DNA from: DATASD01 sp035276765
GTDB lineage: Bacteria > Patescibacteriota > Saccharimonadia > Saccharimonadales > UBA4665
DNA: 64,000 nt
Direction: 5' to 3'
Assembly (NCBI GenBank): GCA_035276765.1
Contig: DATELH010000002.1
Span: 620,001 to 684,000, forward strand
Shown here: piece after piece, positions 28,992 to 37,257 of the stretch
How positions within the stretch are numbered: the first letter of the stretch is position 1
How the letters are laid out: each line of letters opens with the position of its first letter
Notes under the pieces: model-generated
Database searches by the model: none
What the model saw: the letters and a program-made list of their open reading frames with translations, nothing else
What the model was told of the DNA's origin: nothing
Made by a program: the position numbers and the translations under genes

Positions 28992-29813
28992 TTATTCTTG
29001 GTGATAGTTCTGGGCTTCCGCTGAGGCATCTAGCGCTTCATTCACGGCAGCATCCGCCAATCTATTAAATGCCCTGGGGACCTGCGTATATGTCACCTTC
29101 TTAAAGCCGGCCGCCAATTGTTTGACTGCGTCGTGGATAGGCCAGAGGTCACGGTTTTTTACCCGAAAGATACCGAGCATTTGGTTGATGACAAGCAAGC
29201 TATCCATATAGACGTGCACGGTCTGCACACGTAAGCGTTTGGCCTCTTCAAGCGCAAACTTGAGCGCTTGGTATTCAGCTTGATTGTTTGTGGTTACACC
29301 CAAATATATACCCTGTTTTACGATAATTTTCTCCTTCATATTCATTACAACAAAGCCACTCGCAGAAGGTCCGGGATTGCCTCGGGAACCACCGTCCGCA
29401 AATACTTTTACCTCTGTTAATTTTGTTGTTTTTTTATCTTCGTTTTCGGAAAGATGTGGATTTTGCATTGCCGGCGTAAAGGTAAATCGAATAATTTTTA
29501 GAGTGGTCTGCAACGACACAGACGGACCATAATATTTGCGATATGTTTCGAGCATTTCGCGTGGCGACGAAAATTGTTCATGGCCACGCAGATCGGCCTC
29601 ATCCAAATCACCAAGTCGTTTTTGGACTACCTCGTCGATATGAGCCGTACCGATTGTACGCCAAGTAGCCCTATTATCTGGATCAACCTTATCAATGAGC
29701 GAAATGTCGTCGTCAACCTGCAGGTCTTTGTCGTCGTACATGCGCCAAGTAGAAGTTTTTTCTCCTTTTACAACGAGATTAGCTAGCTCATGCTCAAGTT
29801 TTAGCGTTTTCAT
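28992..29813 (-). CDS. ASCH domain-RNase HI fusion protein
   Basis: 273 residues. Residues 1-115 look like an ASCH (PUA-like, RNA-binding) domain: KLEHELANLVVKGEKTSTWR and the RTIGTAHIDEV strand. Residues 130-273 are a ribonuclease HI: VFADGGSRGNPGPSASG with Asp140, NNQAEYQAL with Glu180, MDSLLVINQ with Asp204 and RLADAAVNEAL with Asp254, the full DEDD set. RNase HI cleaves RNA in RNA-DNA hybrids. The fused ASCH domain could guide it to particular RNAs, but this is inference. rnpB follows directly. Confidence 0.85.
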   Translation of the reverse strand: MKTLKLEHELANLVVKGEKTSTWRMYDDKDLQVDDDISLIDKVDPDNRATWRTIGTAHIDEVVQKRLGDLDEADLRGHEQFSSPREMLETYRKYYGPSVSLQTTLKIIRFTFTPAMQNPHLSENEDKKTTKLTEVKVFADGGSRGNPGPSASGFVVMNMKEKIIVKQGIYLGVTTNNQAEYQALKFALEEAKRLRVQTVHVYMDSLLVINQMLGIFRVKNRDLWPIHDAVKQLAAGFKKVTYTQVPRAFNRLADAAVNEALDASAEAQNYHQE

Positions 29814-29868
29814 ATACGAACAGTATAAGCCAGATTAAACAGATAGAGAATATGGACTGGGAGCGAGA

Positions 29869-31575
29869 TTACGAATGAACACCAACTACAGCATGAGCGT
29901 TAAGCAGGGCCGTCCTTACTTCCGATACATTAACAGAATGTGGCTGTTCGTGGTTGTGAATTGATAAAGCAGCCAGAGCGCCCGCTGCTTGGCCTATAGC
30001 CATGGCCGTGGGCTGTACCCGCGTAGCGCCATTAGCTTCGCGAGAAACAGATATATTGTTATCTGTTACCAAGAGGCCATTCATTCCCTGTGGGATAAGC
30101 GTGCCGATGGGCACTTCATATGGACCACCTTTGTATTCACGGATGTAGCTCGTATCATCCAAACCGCCCTCCAGACTGGCCGGGAATCTACAATCATGTA
30201 AATCCATGGCATAGTATCCGACTGCAACACTATCCGCGCGGGGCACAATATGCTTTGGATCTGTCTGGGACGAGTAAAGGTCTTTTCCAGATAAGGTGTA
30301 CTCACCAACAGCTCGCCGCCCTTCTCGGACATACGGTAGTTGGGGCATAAGATCTTCAAAAGCTTCGTAGCCCTTTAGCTCGGGGTAATGATGCGTCTTG
30401 TTGTAATTTTGGTCGTAACCTTCGTCGTTAGCGATTGACCAATTAGTAAAGCCTAAGTCATGCTGTATGTAATAGATAAGTTGTAGACTGAGCAGTTCTG
30501 CTTGAGCATTTGAATGTGCACGAAACGATAGATCAGTTAAATATTTAGTGCTTAAACGCCCGTTAAGCGGGTAGTCGTTCCCGAGATTCAGTGCTGTGCG
30601 CGTAATAAAATGTCCGTCTTGTTGAAGAGCGTCGGCGTCAGCAGGGTTCGACAAATCTGGTAGTCCCCTATAGGATGCGTAAGCAGGAAAAGCGAGCGGG
30701 TCGCCCTGTAGCTTTAACTTTCCTGCTTCAACGACCAGACCGTGCCCATCTTTGGTGAGCACTTTTGCAAAACGCTTCAACACTTCTGGGTCGTAACCTG
30801 GCGGCGGCGTTTTTATAACCAACGAAGTCGGTACTCCGTTGGGGTAGTATTTCATGACTGGACTATACGTTATGTCTTGTACGCAGGCGTTTGGACTCGC
30901 GTTCGGAGCATCTGATAGAGTATTGCCGACGCGGTATCGCGCGCTAGCTTGCGCCAGGACATCACCATATTGCTCGCTGTCGATAAGAACCTTACTATCA
31001 AACCGCTTCCCATTGGCCCTCACCCCTACAACTGTGTTGTTTTGCTTTATCACGTCGCTAACATGCGTGCCCGTATATAAGGTAAGGTTATTCCCTTCCT
31101 GACCTAGCATCTGGCGAAGAATAACCTGTCCGTCGTGAGGGTCAACGCATAGCGTGTTGGTAGCAAAGTAACAAGTGCCCATCGACTTCCCGCGGCTCCG
31201 GTAGTAGTCGGTCGCACGTTGCACAAACTCTCCATAGATACCGCTCTTGCGGACGGCCGGATTGCCTTCGTCCATAGTACCGACATCAGCAGCGGTCATT
31301 TGGCCACCCACCCAGTCGGTCTCTTCGAGAACTGCTACATGTTCGCCCATACGGGCCGCCTGAATTGCCGCCGCAATACCGCCCGGCCCCGAGCCCACCA
31401 CCAAGACATCATAGGACTTATCGACCTTATTATGTTCATATTGCCATAGGCCAACACCCGTGCCGACCGCAAGGGCGGCCACCACTCCCAATATACCCAA
31501 CCGTAATCCTATTTTTCTCCCGCTTAGGTGCTTTTCACCAGGAGAATGTCGATTTTGTGGTCGCTCCATGGTCAT
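29869..31575 (-). CDS. FAD-dependent oxidoreductase with N-terminal membrane anchor
   Basis: 568 residues. A basic N-terminus and one membrane helix (about 24-43) precede a Rossmann FAD-binding motif GSGPGGIAAAIQAARMG (61-77) and EETDWVGGQM; the C-terminal GLLVTDNNISVSREANGATRVQPTAMAIGQAAGALAAL completes the FAD fold as in the FAD_oxidored (PF12831-like) family. The substrate is unknown. The topology puts the FAD domain outside the cell unless the helix is inverted; an SGRKIGL stretch before the helix recalls, but does not match, a Tat signal. GGAGG lies upstream of the start. Confidence 0.8.
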   Translation of the reverse strand: MTMERPQNRHSPGEKHLSGRKIGLRLGILGVVAALAVGTGVGLWQYEHNKVDKSYDVLVVGSGPGGIAAAIQAARMGEHVAVLEETDWVGGQMTAADVGTMDEGNPAVRKSGIYGEFVQRATDYYRSRGKSMGTCYFATNTLCVDPHDGQVILRQMLGQEGNNLTLYTGTHVSDVIKQNNTVVGVRANGKRFDSKVLIDSEQYGDVLAQASARYRVGNTLSDAPNASPNACVQDITYSPVMKYYPNGVPTSLVIKTPPPGYDPEVLKRFAKVLTKDGHGLVVEAGKLKLQGDPLAFPAYASYRGLPDLSNPADADALQQDGHFITRTALNLGNDYPLNGRLSTKYLTDLSFRAHSNAQAELLSLQLIYYIQHDLGFTNWSIANDEGYDQNYNKTHHYPELKGYEAFEDLMPQLPYVREGRRAVGEYTLSGKDLYSSQTDPKHIVPRADSVAVGYYAMDLHDCRFPASLEGGLDDTSYIREYKGGPYEVPIGTLIPQGMNGLLVTDNNISVSREANGATRVQPTAMAIGQAAGALAALSIHNHEQPHSVNVSEVRTALLNAHAVVGVHS

Positions 31576-31670
31576 AATATATACACCTCCACGGTGGTTC
31601 AGTATGAAAAATATTACAGTTGTTTAGGCAAGGTACAAAAGGTTGCGTTTATAGCAATGAATTTCAAATC

Positions 31671-31746
31671 TGGTCGGGGTGACAGGACTTGAACCTGCGA
31701 CCTCACGGCCCCCAGCCGTACGCGCTACCAACTGCGCTACACCCCG
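31671..31746 (-). tRNA. tRNA-Pro (anticodon GGG)
   Basis: Cloverleaf: acceptor CGGGGTG/CACCCCG, D-arm GCGCAGTTGGTAGCGC, anticodon loop CTGGGGG, T-arm AGGTTCAAGTCCT, discriminator A and encoded CCA. Confidence 0.95.
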
Positions 31747-31782
31747 AGAATGTACCTATTCTATCAGATTATTACAGATAAC

Positions 31783-31925
31783 AAAAAGCAGCTCAGGTGG
31801 CCGGTATGATTTACCCGGATAACCCAGGTGGATGTCCTCACGTAGTGGCCACGACCGCTACAAATGTTGGACTTCCAAATATAAAAGACTATAGATAATC
31901 AATTTTGGCCGCCCTGAGCTGCCAC
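31783..31925 (-). ncRNA. Candidate structured RNA C (6S-like shape, unassigned)
   Basis: About 140 nt on the minus strand between the M50 protease gene and tRNA-Pro. A TATAAT box (31928-31933) sits at its 5' edge; the RNA opens with GCAGCTCAGG and closes with the complement CCTGAGCTGC (31788-31797 with 31913-31922), extended by GGCC/GGCC across an internal loop, and ends in a T run. Inside are smaller hairpins such as CCTGG/CCGGG and GGTA/TACC. A closed long stem with a terminator-like end recalls 6S RNA, but I see no decisive conserved sequence. Confidence 0.55.
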
Positions 31926-31927
31926 TA

Positions 31928-31933
31928 TTATTA
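31928..31933 (-). promoter_or_regulatory. -10 box of candidate RNA C
   Basis: TATAAT on the minus strand; a TTGGCT about 19 bases upstream is a weak -35 candidate. Confidence 0.5.
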
Positions 31934-31952
31934 TACGCCCTTGCCCACAGAT

Positions 31953-32579
31953 TTAGCCAAGGAGAAATACGTACAATTTGCCAATAATTGTGCCGACCAC
32001 TGAGCTAATAAGTGGAAAGAGCAAGACCATAAAAATTAAGATGGTTGTGAAGCCCATACTTTCGATTTGAGCCATGATCTTACGTAACCCGTCGGGCGCA
32101 AAAGCATAGAGCAAGCGCGATCCGTCGAGTGGAGGAAATGGGATCATGTTAAACACGAAAAAACCGAGGTTTACTTGCACGAATATGCCAAGCACGTTGT
32201 AAGTTTCGGTACCGATCGCTGCATTAAAACGCATAAAGAGCGCCACAATGCTTGCCAACAACAAGTTCGTTAAAGGTCCAGCCAGACCCACAAGTGCCGC
32301 GCCATATTCCCCGAATTTTACGCGATACGGGTTGAACGGTACTGGTTTGGCGACAAAAAACGGTGGTACGTGAAAGATAATCAGGACGATCGGCAACAGG
32401 ACGGTCATATAGATGTCGATGTGCTTGAGCGGGTTGAGCGTAAGGCGCCCTTCGTCTTTTGCGGTCGTATCCCCCAGCCAGTGCGCCATAAACCCATGCA
32501 TCGCTTCGTGGAATGCCATAGAAATAAGGATAGAGACGAGCAAAATGGCCAAGTCTGCCCAAGATAAATCATTCAACAT
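31953..32579 (-). CDS. Site-2 protease-like metallopeptidase (M50 family)
   Basis: 208 residues from ATG 32579 (an ATG six codons upstream is possible). Polytopic membrane protein with HEAMH (24-28; zinc-binding HExxH within the first membrane helix) and NMIPFPPLDGSRLLY (the N-x-P-x(4)-DG third-ligand motif) in the third. Such intramembrane proteases release membrane-held regulators or clear signal peptides. It lacks a PDZ domain, as in the short SpoIVFB-like group. Substrate unknown; the FAD oxidoreductase lies downstream with tRNA-Pro between. Confidence 0.9.
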   Translation of the reverse strand: MLNDLSWADLAILLVSILISMAFHEAMHGFMAHWLGDTTAKDEGRLTLNPLKHIDIYMTVLLPIVLIIFHVPPFFVAKPVPFNPYRVKFGEYGAALVGLAGPLTNLLLASIVALFMRFNAAIGTETYNVLGIFVQVNLGFFVFNMIPFPPLDGSRLLYAFAPDGLRKIMAQIESMGFTTILIFMVLLFPLISSVVGTIIGKLYVFLLG

Positions 32580-32609
32580 ACAATCAGTATACAGCATACT
32601 GAAGCAGTA

Positions 32610-32638
32610 TTGACTCTCGAGGGAAAAGCAGATACAAT
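32610..32638 (+). promoter_or_regulatory. rpmB promoter
   Basis: TTGACT (32610-32615), 17-base spacer, TACAAT (32633-32638), 27 bases upstream of the rpmB ATG. Confidence 0.8.
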
Positions 32639-32665
32639 AAGTATCTGAAATCTAAGGAAAATCCC

Positions 32666-32890
32666 ATGCAACGATGTGAAATCACCGGCAAAGGAAAGCA
32701 ATTTGGCAACAACGTTAGCTTTTCGCAACGCCACACCAAGAAAGTTTGGTCTCCCAACCTCCAGAAGAAGACCATTATTGTTGATGGCAAAAAAGTGAAA
32801 CTTAAGATCAGCACGCAAGCCATTCGTACCCTCAAGAAAAAGGGCTTACTTACGAATCCTGCAGAGCTCGCTGTCGCTGCAAGCAAGTAG
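32666..32890 (+). CDS. rpmB: 50S ribosomal protein L28
   Basis: 74 residues: MQRCEITGKGKQFGNNVSFSQ and the RTLKKKGL segment are typical L28. AAGGAAAA lies before the ATG. It is a single-gene transcription unit with its own promoter and a strong terminator. Confidence 0.96.
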   Translation: MQRCEITGKGKQFGNNVSFSQRHTKKVWSPNLQKKTIIVDGKKVKLKISTQAIRTLKKKGLLTNPAELAVAASK

Positions 32891-32907
32891 CAAACAGTTC
32901 TTGCAAC

Positions 32908-32937
32908 AAAATCCCCTCGTAACACCGAGGGGATTTT
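32908..32937 (+). terminator. rpmB terminator
   Basis: 12-bp stem AAAATCCCCTCG / CGAGGGGATTTT; it also faces the convergent MBL gene. Confidence 0.85.
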
Positions 32938-32948
32938 ATTACAAGAAC

Positions 32949-33575
32949 TTACGAGCGTTCCAACACAATGAGCTGCGTACTGTCGCTTAGTTCTAGTGAT
33001 TTCAGCTTTAATTTTGGCATCGTCTCTTTCACTTCCATGGCAAGAGCTTGCAGAGCGTCTTCAAGCGCTGCTTGCGGCACGGGGAAATGCAAGTCTTTAT
33101 CGGCGTAGTGCGTTGGGATAACCACCTTTGGCTCCACCTTTTTGATGAGTGCGAGGGCACCAATTCCATCAAGCGTATACCCATTGCCGCCAACCGGCAC
33201 CAGCATCACATCTACCATACCGATCGATTCAAGCTGATTTTCGGTTAACTCCGGATACACATGGCCAGTTACCAGAATTTTGAGGTCTTCAACAACAATT
33301 TTATATAGAGTAGCGGATTTTTTATCGGCTTCGTCAATGTGAGCCCGAGCTGGAATACCGTAAATCGAAACGCCAGCCATTTCGTATTCACCTGGCAAGT
33401 CAATCATAAGCCGCGGCGTCTGGGCTGGATCGCCGTGCGCTCCTGTAAACAAAGCGATGTCATCGGGCTTTGCGACCGACTTTGCACCGAGGTCGGCAAG
33501 GTTATCGTCGATCGTGAGTCGCACGTTTTTAGTGGTCAATGTGATGCAGTTCGCACCATGAAATTGCAGTTCCAT
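32949..33575 (-). CDS. MBL-fold (UlaG/YtkL-like) metallo-hydrolase superfamily protein
   Basis: 208 residues with the strand pattern of the COG2220 metallo-beta-lactamase group: MELQFHGANCITLTT, IDLPGEYE, LVTGHVYPELTENQLESIG and KVVIPTHY. The canonical HxHxDH motif is degenerate: the expected place reads FTGAHGDPA. Metal binding and enzyme activity may be lost or altered. It is followed upstream on the same strand, 8 bases away, by a winged-helix regulator gene, so the two are probably co-transcribed. Confidence 0.8.
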   Translation of the reverse strand: MELQFHGANCITLTTKNVRLTIDDNLADLGAKSVAKPDDIALFTGAHGDPAQTPRLMIDLPGEYEMAGVSIYGIPARAHIDEADKKSATLYKIVVEDLKILVTGHVYPELTENQLESIGMVDVMLVPVGGNGYTLDGIGALALIKKVEPKVVIPTHYADKDLHFPVPQAALEDALQALAMEVKETMPKLKLKSLELSDSTQLIVLERS

Positions 33576-33583
33576 ATGTCTCC

Positions 33584-34192
33584 TTATTTGACTTCTAGCA
33601 AATTGCTCTTATCGACGAGCACCTGTTTTTTGGCATCGAGTACAGTGGTGATAAAGCGATCTTTGATCTGTTGGCGATACTGAAATTCATTTGTTGTCAT
33701 AAGCGCATAACGAATTTCTTTCCCTTCTTTTTTCTCGAGCTCGGTTACAAATTTTTGCAGGGCGTTTTGATTCACGTCGCCAACCACCAAAAAATCGATG
33801 CCGCTCGATTCATCTCTTGTAAACTGCCCCGTATAAAGGGCAAGCTCAACATTGCCAAGCGCCTTAAGCTGTTCTTGGTCATGAGAAACCATAGGTGATT
33901 TTTTGGCGCTGCCCTTTTTGGTAGTTGTCGCTTGTGCACCCTGTCCAAATACCGCAAGCAGCGGCTCATAGAATTCGTAGGCCTGATTTACTTCATAGTA
34001 CAAGCGGTTATTTGTGGTGTCGGAAACAATAATACCGATGTTTAAAAGGTTGGCGAGCTCGCGGCGTACCGAATTGATCTGTTCATCAATCTTACGCGTA
34101 ATTTCGCGGACATAGAACGAGCGATTGGGATTGCTGTAAAAAAGTTGCAGCAGCTTTACCCTCGTCTTTGACCCAAACAATTGCTCAATCAT
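33584..34192 (-). CDS. Winged-helix regulator with C-terminal nucleotidyltransferase-like domain
   Basis: 202 residues. N-terminal winged helix (SKTRVKLLQLFYSNPNRSFYV and NSVRRELANLLNIGIIV), a basic linker (about 88-100), and a C-terminal region with GIDFLVVGDVNQNALQKFV, which resembles the core of minimal nucleotidyltransferase-like domains. This architecture is common in Patescibacteria and archaea; the regulated genes are not known. TACAAT ends 6 bases before the ATG, so the start is probably leaderless. The MBL-fold gene follows after 8 bases. The N-terminus resembles the protein at 808-1095. Confidence 0.75.
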   Translation of the reverse strand: MIEQLFGSKTRVKLLQLFYSNPNRSFYVREITRKIDEQINSVRRELANLLNIGIIVSDTTNNRLYYEVNQAYEFYEPLLAVFGQGAQATTTKKGSAKKSPMVSHDQEQLKALGNVELALYTGQFTRDESSGIDFLVVGDVNQNALQKFVTELEKKEGKEIRYALMTTNEFQYRQQIKDRFITTVLDAKKQVLVDKSNLLEVK

Positions 34193-34229
34193 ATGCCTAT
34201 TGTATCAGACGATTCGATACAACTATAGA

Positions 34230-35102
34230 TTATTTGCTCAAAAACGTTGTTATTAAGTCTTCGACTTCACGCTGTTGGGAACGCCAATGAATACTTTTGT
34301 TACGAGTGAACCAAGTTCGCTGGCGTTTTGCATACGAAATAGTATCTCGAACGATTTCTTCTTGTACATCTTCGAGTGCGCCACTGCCCGCAAAGTACGG
34401 CGCAAACTCTTGATACCCAATAGTTTGGAGTGCCCGGCTCCAGCCATATTTGCTAGCAAGCATTCGCGCCTCCGACTCTAAACCATCTGCAAACATAGCT
34501 GCGGTTCGATGGATAATGCGCTGTTTTAAAACTTCGCGGTCAACTTCGATGCCAACAATAAGGGTGTTGGGGCGAAGTGTCTGGGATTTTGGCGATTCGT
34601 TTCCAGTCTCAAGTTTGCGAATAAGGTGACGCGGATTCTTTTTGTTCGTAGGTAGCTCGATGCCTTGACTGTACAAAAGCTGCTGCAATTCTTCGACTGA
34701 CAATTTTTGCAAGACCTCGCGGCGTTTAACATCGCCCGGTTTCTGAAACCCGAAATTAAAGAGCACCGAATCAACATATAAGCCCGTACCACCAACCATG
34801 ATTGGTAATTTGCCGCGAGCGCTAATGTCCAAAATGCACGCCTGCGCGCGCGACTGAAAATCTGCAACCGTAAACGGTTCGTCGGGGTCTGCTATATCAA
34901 TTAAGTGATGCTGCACGCGTGCACATTCTGCTGGCGTTGGCTTGGCCGTGCCAATATCCATACCCCTATAAATGGTGCGTGAATCTGCCGCTATAATCTC
35001 GCCGCCAAACTTTTCAGCCAGGTGCATAGCGACTTGGGATTTGCCCGAAGCCGTCGGACCGACAATCACGATTAAAGGAGGGTTGTTTGTTGAGGATTCC
35101 AC
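34230..35102 (-). CDS. miaA: tRNA dimethylallyltransferase
   Basis: 290 residues. P-loop GPTASGKS (about 15-22), DSRTIYRGMDIGTAKP and HHLIDIADPDEPFTVADFQ, VGGTGLYVDSV and KRQRTWFTRN are all MiaA hallmarks. The enzyme adds a dimethylallyl group to A37 of tRNAs reading UNN codons. The frame begins with GTG at 35102 and overlaps the upstream alkyltransferase-like gene by 31 bases; the true start may be a few codons later, since no good ribosome-binding site precedes the GTG. MiaB, its usual partner, is not in the window. Confidence 0.94.
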   Translation of the reverse strand: MESSTNNPPLIVIVGPTASGKSQVAMHLAEKFGGEIIAADSRTIYRGMDIGTAKPTPAECARVQHHLIDIADPDEPFTVADFQSRAQACILDISARGKLPIMVGGTGLYVDSVLFNFGFQKPGDVKRREVLQKLSVEELQQLLYSQGIELPTNKKNPRHLIRKLETGNESPKSQTLRPNTLIVGIEVDREVLKQRIIHRTAAMFADGLESEARMLASKYGWSRALQTIGYQEFAPYFAGSGALEDVQEEIVRDTISYAKRQRTWFTRNKSIHWRSQQREVEDLITTFLSK

Positions 35103-35401
35103 AACAATTCATTCACCTTTACTGTGTAGTCTTCCCTAACTTCGACGCCGTCAGCCTCCAGTGCCGCCTTGTGCACGTCGATGCCACCCGGCCAGCCGTG
35201 GGCCAAACCACCTTGCTTATTTACCACGCGTTGCCATGGAAGGTCGGTCGGGCCGGTGTGCGCAATCTGCCCGACCTCCCAAGCCGCCCATGCCGCCCCA
35301 CAAATCGCTGCGATCTGGCCATACGTCATAACCCGGCCTTTCGGAATTTGGGCAACAAGATCATATACCCTCTGCGCGAACTCTTTATCAACTCTTGCCA
35401 T
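35072..35401 (-). CDS. Alkyltransferase-like (ATL) DNA-binding protein
   Basis: 109 residues resembling the DNA-binding domain of O6-alkylguanine-DNA alkyltransferase: VYDLVAQIPKGRVMTYGQIA, GAAWAAWEVGQI and the RVV loop. The active-site Cys of PCHRV is replaced by Trp56 in PWQRVV, which marks the ATL group. ATL proteins bind O6-alkylguanine without repairing it and pass it to nucleotide-excision repair. GGAGG lies upstream of the start. It follows thrS on the minus strand by 8 bases and overlaps miaA. Confidence 0.9.
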   Translation of the reverse strand: MARVDKEFAQRVYDLVAQIPKGRVMTYGQIAAICGAAWAAWEVGQIAHTGPTDLPWQRVVNKQGGLAHGWPGGIDVHKAALEADGVEVREDYTVKVNELLWNPQQTTLL

Positions 35402-35409
35402 ACACCCTC

Positions 35410-37257
35410 CTATAATGACGACTTGCTCACGCGACCTTTTGCTTCATGCGCTACGGTCTTGAGGAATTCTTCGATGGTGCGCGATTCAGTTCGGTCGCTA
35501 ACAGCAATATCTTTGCGAATCCGTGGCACAAACTCACCTGTTTCTATTTCTTTTTCTCCAACGACAACGGTGTATGGAACCTTCATGATTTCAGAGTTGC
35601 GAATTTTTTTGCCAACTGACTCATTGTTGTTGTCAGTTACGACGCGCAGCCCTAAAGCTTGAGCTTGGTTGGTTACTTTTTGGGCAAAAGTAAGGGTAGC
35701 GTCTTCTTGGTTTACCGTAATAAGTCGGATCTGCTCGGGCGCCATCCAAACCGGGAATTTTCCAGCAGTGTGCTCGATATACACCGACAAAAAGCGTTCA
35801 ACTGAGCCTAGAAGCGCGCAATGAATCATGACCGGTGTCTGGGCTTCGCTTTGCTCATCAGTATACGCCAGGCCAAACCGCTCTGGCATGACGAAATCGA
35901 GCTGCACGGTTGCTACTTGATGTTCGCGCCCCAAGGCATCACTTGCCATCATGTCGATTTTGGGGCCATAAAATGCCGCCTCGCCCGTCTCTTCGAAATA
36001 CTCTAAGTTGTTAGCCTCGGTGGCAACCTTGAGTTGGTTCTGCGCCGATTCCCACAGTGCTTGGTCGCCGAGGTACGCGTCGCTTTCGTCACGGTACGAC
36101 AAACGCACCCGCAGGTTCATGCCGATCGTCTCGTAGAGTTCACGCGCCGATGCCAGCAGCATATTGATCTCTTGTTCGATCTGGTCTTTGCGGCAAAAAG
36201 CGTGGCTGTCATCTTGGGTAATGGCGCGCACGCGGCTCAGGCCGCCGAGCTCACCGGTTTTTTCATCTCGATAAACCGTAGTTGTTTCGAGGTAACGGAT
36301 AGGCAGGTCGCGATAACTGCGGGGCTGCGACGCAAAAATTTGTGTATGATGCGGGCAGTTCATGGGCTTCATCACGAAACTGTCGCTCGTCTCTTGGCTT
36401 TTGACCAAAAAGAGTTCGTCGCCAAACTTTGCCCAGTGGCCGGACTTCTCATATAACGCCTGTTTGGTAATGTGCGGAATGAAGACTTTTTGAAAACCGT
36501 TCCGTTCGCGAAGTTCATTGGAAAAACGAATCAACTCCTCGCGTAATACAGTGCCCCGCGGCGTAAAAAGCGGTAAGCCCGATCCAACCAAATCAGAGAC
36601 TACAAAAAGGTCGAGCTCCTGCCCCAGCTTGCGGTGGTCGCGCTTTTTGGCTTCTTCTAGCATAGCCAGATGCTGGCGAAGCTCTTTGTCGGTAGCAAAT
36701 CCTATGCCGTAGACACGCTGCATCTGTGGATTATTTTCCTTGCCGCGCCAATACGCACCGGAAACCCTCATAAGCTTGAAGGCGCCAACCTTGCCGGTCG
36801 ACACCACATGCGGTCCCCGGCATAAATCGGTAAAGTCACCATTTTTGTAAAACGAGACTTGCTCGACTTTGCTTGCGGCCTTGGCTTCAATGCCAAGCTC
36901 CTCGGCGTCTAAATCTTTAGCCACAGTGGTGCCAGCACGCTGCAAATCATGCAATAGCTCAAGTTTATATGGTTGATTTTCCGCCTTTGCCCACTCAATC
37001 GCTTCGGCGATTGGCTTAGTGGACTGTTCAAACGGCTGGTTTTCCGCAATAATCTTTTGCATCTCGGCTTCAATTTTCGGAAAATCAGCATCGGAAATTG
37101 CCGTGTCGCCCAGATCAATATCGTAATAAAATCCATGCTCTACAACTGGCCCGACACCCAACTTTATCTCTGGCCATAATCGTTTCATTGCAGAGGCCAT
37201 GATGTGTGCAAGGCTGTGCCGCATTGCATGTAATTGTTGGTCTTTGTTGCCTTCCAT
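35410..37257 (-). CDS. thrS: Threonyl-tRNA synthetase
   Basis: 615 residues. N2 editing domain (HSLAHIMASAMKRLWPEIKLGVGPV), class II catalytic motifs (FVMKPMNCPHH, YRDEKTGELGGLSRVRAITQDDSH with motif 2) and an anticodon-binding C-terminal domain (APEQIRLITV). It attaches threonine to tRNA-Thr. The N-terminal TGS domain present in E. coli ThrRS is missing and the protein starts almost at the editing domain. AAAAAGGAG precedes the ATG. The 270-base leader holds a T-box. Confidence 0.96.
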   Translation of the reverse strand: MEGNKDQQLHAMRHSLAHIMASAMKRLWPEIKLGVGPVVEHGFYYDIDLGDTAISDADFPKIEAEMQKIIAENQPFEQSTKPIAEAIEWAKAENQPYKLELLHDLQRAGTTVAKDLDAEELGIEAKAASKVEQVSFYKNGDFTDLCRGPHVVSTGKVGAFKLMRVSGAYWRGKENNPQMQRVYGIGFATDKELRQHLAMLEEAKKRDHRKLGQELDLFVVSDLVGSGLPLFTPRGTVLREELIRFSNELRERNGFQKVFIPHITKQALYEKSGHWAKFGDELFLVKSQETSDSFVMKPMNCPHHTQIFASQPRSYRDLPIRYLETTTVYRDEKTGELGGLSRVRAITQDDSHAFCRKDQIEQEINMLLASARELYETIGMNLRVRLSYRDESDAYLGDQALWESAQNQLKVATEANNLEYFEETGEAAFYGPKIDMMASDALGREHQVATVQLDFVMPERFGLAYTDEQSEAQTPVMIHCALLGSVERFLSVYIEHTAGKFPVWMAPEQIRLITVNQEDATLTFAQKVTNQAQALGLRVVTDNNNESVGKKIRNSEIMKVPYTVVVGEKEIETGEFVPRIRKDIAVSDRTESRTIEEFLKTVAHEAKGRVSKSSL

